Part shown: in pieces, positions 12,301 to 21,300 of the stretch
Numbering within the stretch: the first letter of the stretch is position 1
Layout: each line of letters starts with the position of its first letter
Origin: Antedon mediterranea
Lineage: Eukaryota; Echinodermata; Crinoidea; Comatulida; Antedonidae
Assembly (NCBI RefSeq): GCF_964355755.1
Contig: NC_092674.1
Span: 10,423,001-10,487,000, forward strand
DNA: 64,000 nt
Direction of reading: 5' to 3'
Translations under genes and position numbers: made by a program
Notes under the pieces: generated by a model
The model's input: the letters and a program-made list of their open reading frames with translations, nothing else
The model's database searches: none
Told to the model about the DNA's origin: nothing

Positions 12301-15300
12301 ATTGTCGACTGATCATGTCACATAGAATAACCATGATTAGACTGTGATTTTCATCAGGCTATAGTAATAAATAATAAAATATTACATTATAATAATGCCA
12401 CTTGATGGCATATACTAGCAATTACAAGCAATGGTCAAAGCTAATAGATTAAATTACACAAACCAAGAGTGATGTTTGTGCAGGGCGCACACCTTACAGA
12501 ATGCCGGTGTGTATGGTATGTAAACTCTACATTTTTGCTAGACAATTGTCGTATTCGATTTAGACTTTCACCGTTGAGTACAGTTTTTCCGTTGAGTACT
12601 TCTTTAACGGAGTATTTTGAGCGTTGAGATTGTTCTTAACGAAAAAGCTTTCGTTGTCAATGTTTTCTATTGGAATGACTTTCTGTTGAGCACAAATTTA
12701 CAATTCGAATACAAAAAGTACTCAACGAATCTTTACGTTGACAACGAAAGTTCCCAATCGAATACGACAAATGTGTATATTAGTATCGCTTACCTGGATA
12801 AGCTGACATTATCCTCTCACCACAAAGTGGGGAACTATATGAAAAGAAGAATGTTTAGTGGACACCCCTACCTGACCCTGACAATGGGACAGTTCACTAC
12901 CATGTCCTCTAGTGGGAGTATCCCAACATACCTATATCTCGTTCCACTACAAATTCTTCTTTTCAAATTTGTTACCCACTTGTTAAATTTATATACTACC
13001 ATAATTGGAATAAAATTGCCTAAAGGTATAATAAGCTCAACTCATGTGAATAGGCACTACTGTATGCCTACAAACAACTTTCAAATCCTCTCGGATAAAG
13101 GTCCACCTTCCCACCACCAAATAAAAAGGAGGACAAACAAACTGAATGGAATGACTTTAGATAATTAAATACTACTTATTATCATCAATATTCCTTTAAT
13201 GAAAGGAATAAAAATAAAACGTTGCAGTTTCATTATTACCAAAGAACTTATAACACAAGAATCTCCTGTTCTTCAATTTGCATTCAAAACACAGTATCGG
13301 AAGTACAGGGTTAAAAGGTCAAACTGGGCGACGCCATTTCACAGCATGGAGCAGCGCCCCCTCCAAACTAGGAAGTCAATTACTCTACCCCGCTAGAGTA
13401 TTAGCAGAACCCCTCTATGATTTTGACTTTCTAATTTGATGCGGGCGCCCTACTCCTCAGTCAATTACTCTACCCCCTAGAGCATTAGCAGATCCCCTCT
13501 ATGATTTTGACTTTCTAATTTGATGCGGGCGCCCTACTCCATGGCTCACAATGGCGCCACCCATAGCTCTATTCTATCCCACAATGCCTTTCGAAATTGT
13601 TACGCCGCTTCGGACGAACTGGAGATTCTTGTGTTATAAGTTCTTTGTTATTACTCATAATCATTCCATGAGATCGAAAATGACACACTGTAATTTTTGT
13701 ATTAATCAAGCACTTGAATAAAAACTTGTATGAATACCCATCATAAAGAAATAAACGCCAACTATTAAACCTACCACTGTATTGTAACTATAGTAACCGC
13801 TATCAACTAACATATCTTCTAATAGCGTCTGGTCTAAAAAGAGAAAGAGAGTCATTAATTTATAATTAAGGAAACAGTAATACTCGTGCTGCTAAGAGAC
13901 GATAGACTAACAAATAGACTTAAACATGTAGTATGACAAAAAATTAAGAAAATCATTACTATTGAAAGAAATTAATAGTAATACATTTGTGTAAATATTA
14001 GTTGACAGATTAAGTGGTTATAGAGTAAAAGGAACGATTGTAGGCTGTTGATTGATGAGATCGCGTGTGGATTGATAGCGAGGCATGTCCACATTAAACT
14101 GTATTGGCAGTTAAGCTTGTCAATTAATTGAAAATATCGATCGAAATTTAAAAATATTGAAAATAATAGTGATCTGTTTATTTTTTTCCTATGGCAGGAC
14201 TGAAAGTGAGTGCAGATGAATGAGGGATTCATCATAATGACTCCCTCGTTCAGAGGATTATGAGAAAATATTGAATCTAGATTCTCATACATTTGATGAT
14301 GCACAATGATGTGTTCATACAGTAATAGGCCTACTGTACATGGTCTGTATGACAACATAATCTTTTTTAATTCAACTAAGACAGTCAATGAGAAATGAAT
14401 ACATGATTGTAAACGAGGTTATTTGTCACTGTCAGTTGTTTTTGACCAAATGAGAACAATCGTGGTACTGTGATAATGTCGTAATTTGAACCCATCGGAA
14501 CCCCTCCTGTAGCTCCTATCACTATAAAGGGACAACCCTATTAAGGGGACACCTGACGAACGAATGATGGATATTATATGTTTTAACAACAGGAAACCTT
14601 ATTTAAGAACACATACAAGGGACACTTGGTAAGTACTGTGTCCTAAAAATTCAAGTATTTCACAATAAATATTTAAAGATTTATCTATATAAAACTATTA
14701 GTTTACTAAACTATATTTACTTAAAGTTGAATAGGAGAATTTTCTAATTTTAAAGTGTTTTGACCCTTAGCCCAAGTGTACTGTAATCATGAATAAAATC
14801 ACCGGGAATAGGCAGTTTTTTTAAAACGCTAACTATAGTTTCAAGATTGCAATACCAGTAAGTCTGAGGCTTTTTTTTGGTACCATATTGTTTCTGGTCA
14901 ATTGAGAAAAATGTGACTAAGGCCATGATTTGACCCCAACACCTTGATATTGATAGACAATCGTGTAAACCACAAAGCTTTACAGTACGTTGCAACAATA
15001 CCGAAGAACAGATTTGTTAGAAATAAACAAGATAATTAAACAATATTAAACAATTCTTTATAAACCTGAATCAATTAATAAAGATCAACTGATGACCTTC
15101 TTGAAGAATCATTTCTTTCATTATATTTTTATTAATACATTTTGTAATAATCATTCATTAGACTTTCTCATCTCAAGGATTATTGGTATATTATTTTTTG
15201 ATAAACATATTACAATACAAGGTCTAATATTCTACAAATTAAGATAAATAATCAAGAAAAATTGAAAAACTATAAAGCAGTCCATGCATCATTCAGGGCC

Positions 15301-18300
15301 AAGTAAGAAAATGTTTATATGCTGCATGTTAAGTTCAAAGGCTTGTATCAATTGACATACTTTAAGCTTTTGATTTCGAGGAAAGGGGAAGGAGGGGGGA
15401 GGGGGTGAAGGTGGTTATTTGTAAACAGAGTACCTAGAATTATTTTCTTTGGCAAATCTGTTTGCTCCGATTCTGCCAATAAAGTAACTTCATGTTTCAT
15501 GGCTTTTAGTGAATACCTCAACCACAGCAACGATTTCAATCTAAATATTTTACTACATAACTAAATAAATCGAACACCTGGAAAGGTTTTATAGGATTCT
15601 ACTAATACTATTATTTTTGACTGCATGTATAATTCTATGGTGAGTTAATTAAAATGACTAATACCTAATAACATTCATTGATTGGGTTCATTAGTATTAT
15701 AGCCTCAGGTAAGAAGTTGCATATTTTAAGGTTTCAGTATTTAGACAGCTGAAAATGTCAAATTAATTACTATGCTCACAACAGTGGTTAATGTTCATAA
15801 TTGAAAAATTGCATACAAAACTACTCATTTGTACAAAAATAATCACCATTGGTACACTTCTATTCAGAGGGGTAGACACCCCTATTAAGTTTCACTTCGA
15901 GGGGACATCCCATTTTAAGAAGACAAGTGAAACAAATGAAGGACAATGTTTTAACAGCCAACCTCTATTCATGGGTCATTCGTATTTAGGGATACTTTGT
16001 AGCATACAATGCAAATGTCCCTCAATAGTCTTAATAAGGATTGAACTGATTTTTTTATTTTTTTATTGCCAACAAAAAAACAACATAAACATATCATTGA
16101 CAAAAGATGATAAGATTTACTTATAAAAACTAATCAAAGCTTAACACCAACTTGCCATGTTGAAATAATTAATTTCAAATGAAAAAAAAGAAGATGAATA
16201 TAAAGCTTTAAAGTTATGATAACTATAAATAAATAGCAAATAAAAAATGTGACAAACTAAAACTCCTAATATACAGTAAATAACAGTACTTTAAATATAC
16301 AGTATTTATTAAATAAATTTCTTTTATTTAACAATTTTAACCAATTTTTTTCTAAACGGCATATTAATGGAGAGAGTTCGTTCCATAACTCCATAATAGA
16401 GGTTGTTGGACAGGGAAGAGGTGGGCCATGGGACCTTTCTAAACCAGAATATGTCCTTACTGGCACAGTATCACTGGGATGATCTTTGAGGCTATGGTTA
16501 CTAATACTATATTTAAAAGCACTCAGAACATCATCAAATCTAGTCGGATGACAATTATTTGAATATTTTACTGAAAATAACATATTTGCATAGAATTCTC
16601 ATAAAATCCTTTACTTTTAAAAGGACTGGCGTGTACTACAGTACCTTCCAAATAAAGGGTTAACTTCAGCATACGAAGCTCAGTCAAATTCAGACGGAAA
16701 GCAATTATAAACTTTCTATGGAATGATTGCTAGTTTTACCGGAACTTCCCCAGAACTTAAAGTTTTGTAAACACACTAATTAGAAGAGTCTTTATCCGTT
16801 TTGAAGAACTGTTCTAATAACTGTTTTACTTTAAACTATTGACTCAACAATAATCGTTATTTATATCACTTCAAATACCTTTTAAAGCCTCCGATCCACT
16901 CTGTCTCAAAGTCCTGTTTCCGTGGCTACGCAATTAAATAAAATTTAATAATAAAACACCGACAAATTGAAACCTGCGGCAAAATTGCTTTAGACGGCCT
17001 CATGTAACTCTTAACAATAGCTCAGTATGTCTAGCCTAAGGAGCTTGTGTTATAAGTATTAACTCATAGTTTATTTAACAGCTTGAGTCTAGAAGCTAGT
17101 AATGGCTGCCTTACATACAATGACACTTGAGATAGGATATAAAAGTATAACTTTGTTTAAATCTACATGTACTTGAATTTTACAAATGTTTCTTTTTGAA
17201 AGACCTATAACTATATAAAAAACTTGAGTTTTTAATTTTAAGTTGGGGATTTCCCTCGTTTTTGTATACTTTTCGTTAGAAATTTCCTTGAACAAGAGAG
17301 ACAAATTTGAATTGTACACACAACTTTGTACTGGTATCATAATAGGTACATTATCTGATATAAATATTATGGGCGCTTGGAAACCATGATTTTCACATTC
17401 AGAACAAACAAATCTATCACAATATCTAAAAATAATATACAGTGACAAAAATACAAATACAGACTGCTCTACAGTATGTGTTTTCCAAAAAATCTAATTT
17501 TTCTTTTTAAAATACTGTCTATTTGCGTTTGGCCAAAAATTTGAATAAATTATGAAAATATAAATTGGCCATTTTGATTGATAATTGTATTGGTATAGTC
17601 AATGAGAACATAATATACTCTGGTGGTGGGACTTGAACCCATAACCTCCAGATTACCAGCCAGGCGCTGATATGTACCACTAGAACACTGAGCTTTTGCT
17701 GGTGGCTATTGGTTAGGTTAAAATAGATGTCTAAGCAAAATAATTGGAAACTACTTTTAAGTAGTTTCCAATTAAAATGCTTAGTTCCCACTACGAACAC
17801 AACACAAGGACATAACGGCATGATTTGACCAATCACAAACGATGGATTATTCGAATTGTCGCTTGTCATTGGTCAATTTGCTTGTGTTGCATACATCCTT
17901 GCATTCCATCTCTAGTGGGAACAACCACACAGAGAACTAGGTTGAACCATTGAGAAAAATGTTATTATTATTTCTCTTTGGTTGAACTTTTGAAGAAGAA
18001 GAAGATTTTGTGTTCAGTTGAACCTGGTAAAGATTATTACTAGCCTTTGAACAATCCCTATGCACGCCTGGTATTTTAATCCTACATAAATCCAAGATAT
18101 ATTAAAAATAGATTGGTATGGATTAGTTACTTAACATACAAGCTGCTAAGGTTAGTAGAGTATTGCATTTAAAACATTTCGCATTCGTTTCATTTTCACA
18201 ATTTCCTAAATGAAACAAAATAAAACGATCATGAAAATTAAAGCAGAGAGCTGAATTTAAAGGCTTTCATAGATCAATGTATTCAATTTATGGTAGACAT

Positions 18301-21300
18301 TTTAAATTTATTTTCGTATATTTAGAACTAATTAATACACAAAACATTTTTAAGAAACTACGCACTGAGATCTGTTTGATGCATTTACTTAAATTGTTAG
18401 TCAAGTTTTTAATATCATCATTTAATTGTAAATCTTGAACTGTGACCTATTTTCTGCAAAGGATGAAATAAAGTTTATCTGTATCTATACCTGTACAAAG
18501 GCATAAGCAAACAAAATTAATAAAACTGTACCGCTTTGGCTTCCGAAATCAGTATTTGAGAAAAATTGAAAATAGCAATATACTAAGCAAATTCATGCGG
18601 CTCCAAAATTTGATGTTGTCGAAAACGTGACACTATTTAGTTAATGCCTAAAGATTTAAACTCTATGACTGATCAAAATATCTTTGGATATGCTTGCCTC
18701 TCAACCTCTGAGCTACAGTAGTAGGCTAACTGTACAAACCAACTGGTGAAAAGAAAGAAAATCTATTATACAATCTGCCATATTTTATAAACAAACCACT
18801 GATGTAAAAGTGATTTATTGCGAAAGAATGGCGTCACAAAACTTTGACGGAGCAGATGTTTTTACCAAACGTTTTTTTCTATGTGAATGTACATCAACAC
18901 TTGACAAGAACTCAGATCAGGAAAAGGACTTGTTAAATAAAAGAACTTTATTTGAAAGACACAAATATAATCAATTTCTATTCTATTCAAAAATATATTT
19001 TAAATTTTTTGTTGAATATGCCAATTTAATACCACATAAATAGTTACTGTATTTAAAATTGGATCGACAAAGCTACAAAATCAACAGTAGAAAATAGAAA
19101 ACAAATTAAATTAGCAAAATATCATCTTACAGGACCTATGAAAGTAGATATGTCACTGAAATATCTAGAATGCTTGGCCTATTTGCATTTATCTTTTAAT
19201 CTAAATCCAATTATAGTAATTCTAACTAATTTTAATAGGGCTATTGTAAAGCATACAATAAAAATTCAGGAGTATTATCATCCCCATCTCTCAGTCTGCC
19301 AGAGTTTGGTTTAACACAAGTAGGTAGATTTATGAGCCCTTGGTTTATATGGGCGGCCATTAGGGCCAAAATAGACAAACGTTGCCGTACGAACAATTCC
19401 GCTCCCGTAAGGCAAACTAATGGGGTTAAAGACATAATTCCTCGAGTGACAAACAAATATTGCCGTATGGACACACAAACACATTGCCATATGAACAAAT
19501 TGCCGTATGCTTAAATTGGCGTAAGGACAAGCATTGGCGCAAGGACAAAAATTGCCGAAAGGACAAAATTGCCGAAAGGACAAAAATTGGCGTAAGGACA
19601 AAAATTGGCGTACGGTCTAACTAAATATAAACGTTGAGGGCAGCATAGTAATTTAAAACCACGTGACTGAAACCACTCTGTTGTGTGTCCAGTCCTGATG
19701 GGGAATAAAAACATAATCATGGAAGGCTTGTGTTAAGCTAGCCAACAATATAGGCCAGCCGACAATAAGCCAGCCCACTTTTATTTTTTCCAGCCAACAA
19801 TAACTATGAAACACCGTGCGATTGATTGTGTATTTTTTACATTTTCAGTGTTACTTATGGTTTTTATGGTATTAGAAATGAAATATTTGTGAGAAAACGG
19901 CGGATTGCTCCTGGGAGTCACTTGGTGGGATTATACTAGGGTACCTCCTTAGTCGTCCAGTATAAGTTAAAGTAGGACCGCTGGTCCCGTTTACTCAGCA
20001 TTTATCTTTTAAATCTGACTGTAACTCAATTACGATTTTTAATATTATAGTGAAATTTGATACTGTATTTGTGGGAAAACGGTGGATTGCTCCTGGGAGT
20101 TACTTGGTGGGATTATACTAGGGTACCTCCTTAGTCGTCCAGTATAAGTTAGCGTAGGACTGAAAATGTAAAAAATACACAAACGGTGTTTCATAGTTAT
20201 TGTTGGCTGGAAAAAATAAAGTGGGCTGGCTTATTGTCGGCTGGCCTATATTGTTGGCTAGCTTAACACAAGCCTTCCATGATTATGTTTTTATTCCCCA
20301 TCAGGACTGGACACACAGAGTGGTTTCAGTCACGTGGTTTTAAATTACTATTCTGCCCTCAACGTTTATATTTAGTTAGACTGTACGCCAATTTTTGTCC
20401 TTACGCCAATTTTTGTCCTTTCGGCAATTTTGTCCTTTCGGCAATTTTTGTCCTTACGCCAATTTTTGTCCTTACGCCAATGTTTGTCCTTACGCCAATT
20501 TAACCATATGGCAATTTGTTCATATGGCAATGTGTTTGTGTGTCCGTACGGCAATATTTGTTTGTCACTCGAGGAATTATGTCTTTAACGCCATTAGTTT
20601 GCCTTACGGGAGCGGAATTGTTCGTACGGCAACGTTTGTCTATTTTGGCCCTAATGGCCGCCCATAGGTTTAACACATACGGTAGGTAAATATATGGGCC
20701 GCTTTCCCATCCCTCAACCCTAATGTTACATACAAAACACAAATTGGGTTTCTTTAAATGAGTCCAAATCAAAAATTTGGACTCATTTTGTGATAAGTTT
20801 CTCCTTCGAAAGTAATTCCCAGGGTGCTAATTTTAGTTGACTACATAAATCATCGTGTCTATTTATTCGTTTCTGTAAACGACAATGTATTGTAGTCCTG
20901 CGGTAGGTACATTTGAAATCGCCAGTTGTGTTACGCTGAAATTACTGTGTATTCGAGAACCATCTGTGGGCACAACCTAGATGGTACGCTCGCTTCGCTC
21001 GCGTACCATCTAGTTATAGTAATTAATACAAATAATAATAATGCATAGTGAAATTCACCGAATGACATTATTTGTACCATTCAATGTATAACGAATTAAC
21101 ATATTTACATGTACTGATGATACAATACAATCAAATCTTTAAAATGTATTGTCCACCTGAAAAAATAATTCTTAAAAAAATGTTTGTTGAATATTCCATT
21201 TTATTGTAACATAATAGTTATCCACAAAATTAGATAAAAAAAAATGTATTTACCTGAAAAAATGTAATTTAATGGAAAAAATGGTCAAATTGGCTGCCAG

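Noticed and set aside
16266-16583. Minus-strand ORF with MELWNELSPLICRLEKNWLKL
   Set aside because: Vaguely like the C-terminal end of a LINE RT (WNSLP...), but too short and without any other motif.
19311-20667. Overlapping Cys/Pro-rich ORFs (CPYANFCPFGN) on both strands
   Set aside because: Products of short tandem repeats in the foldback arms; mirrored in both arms.
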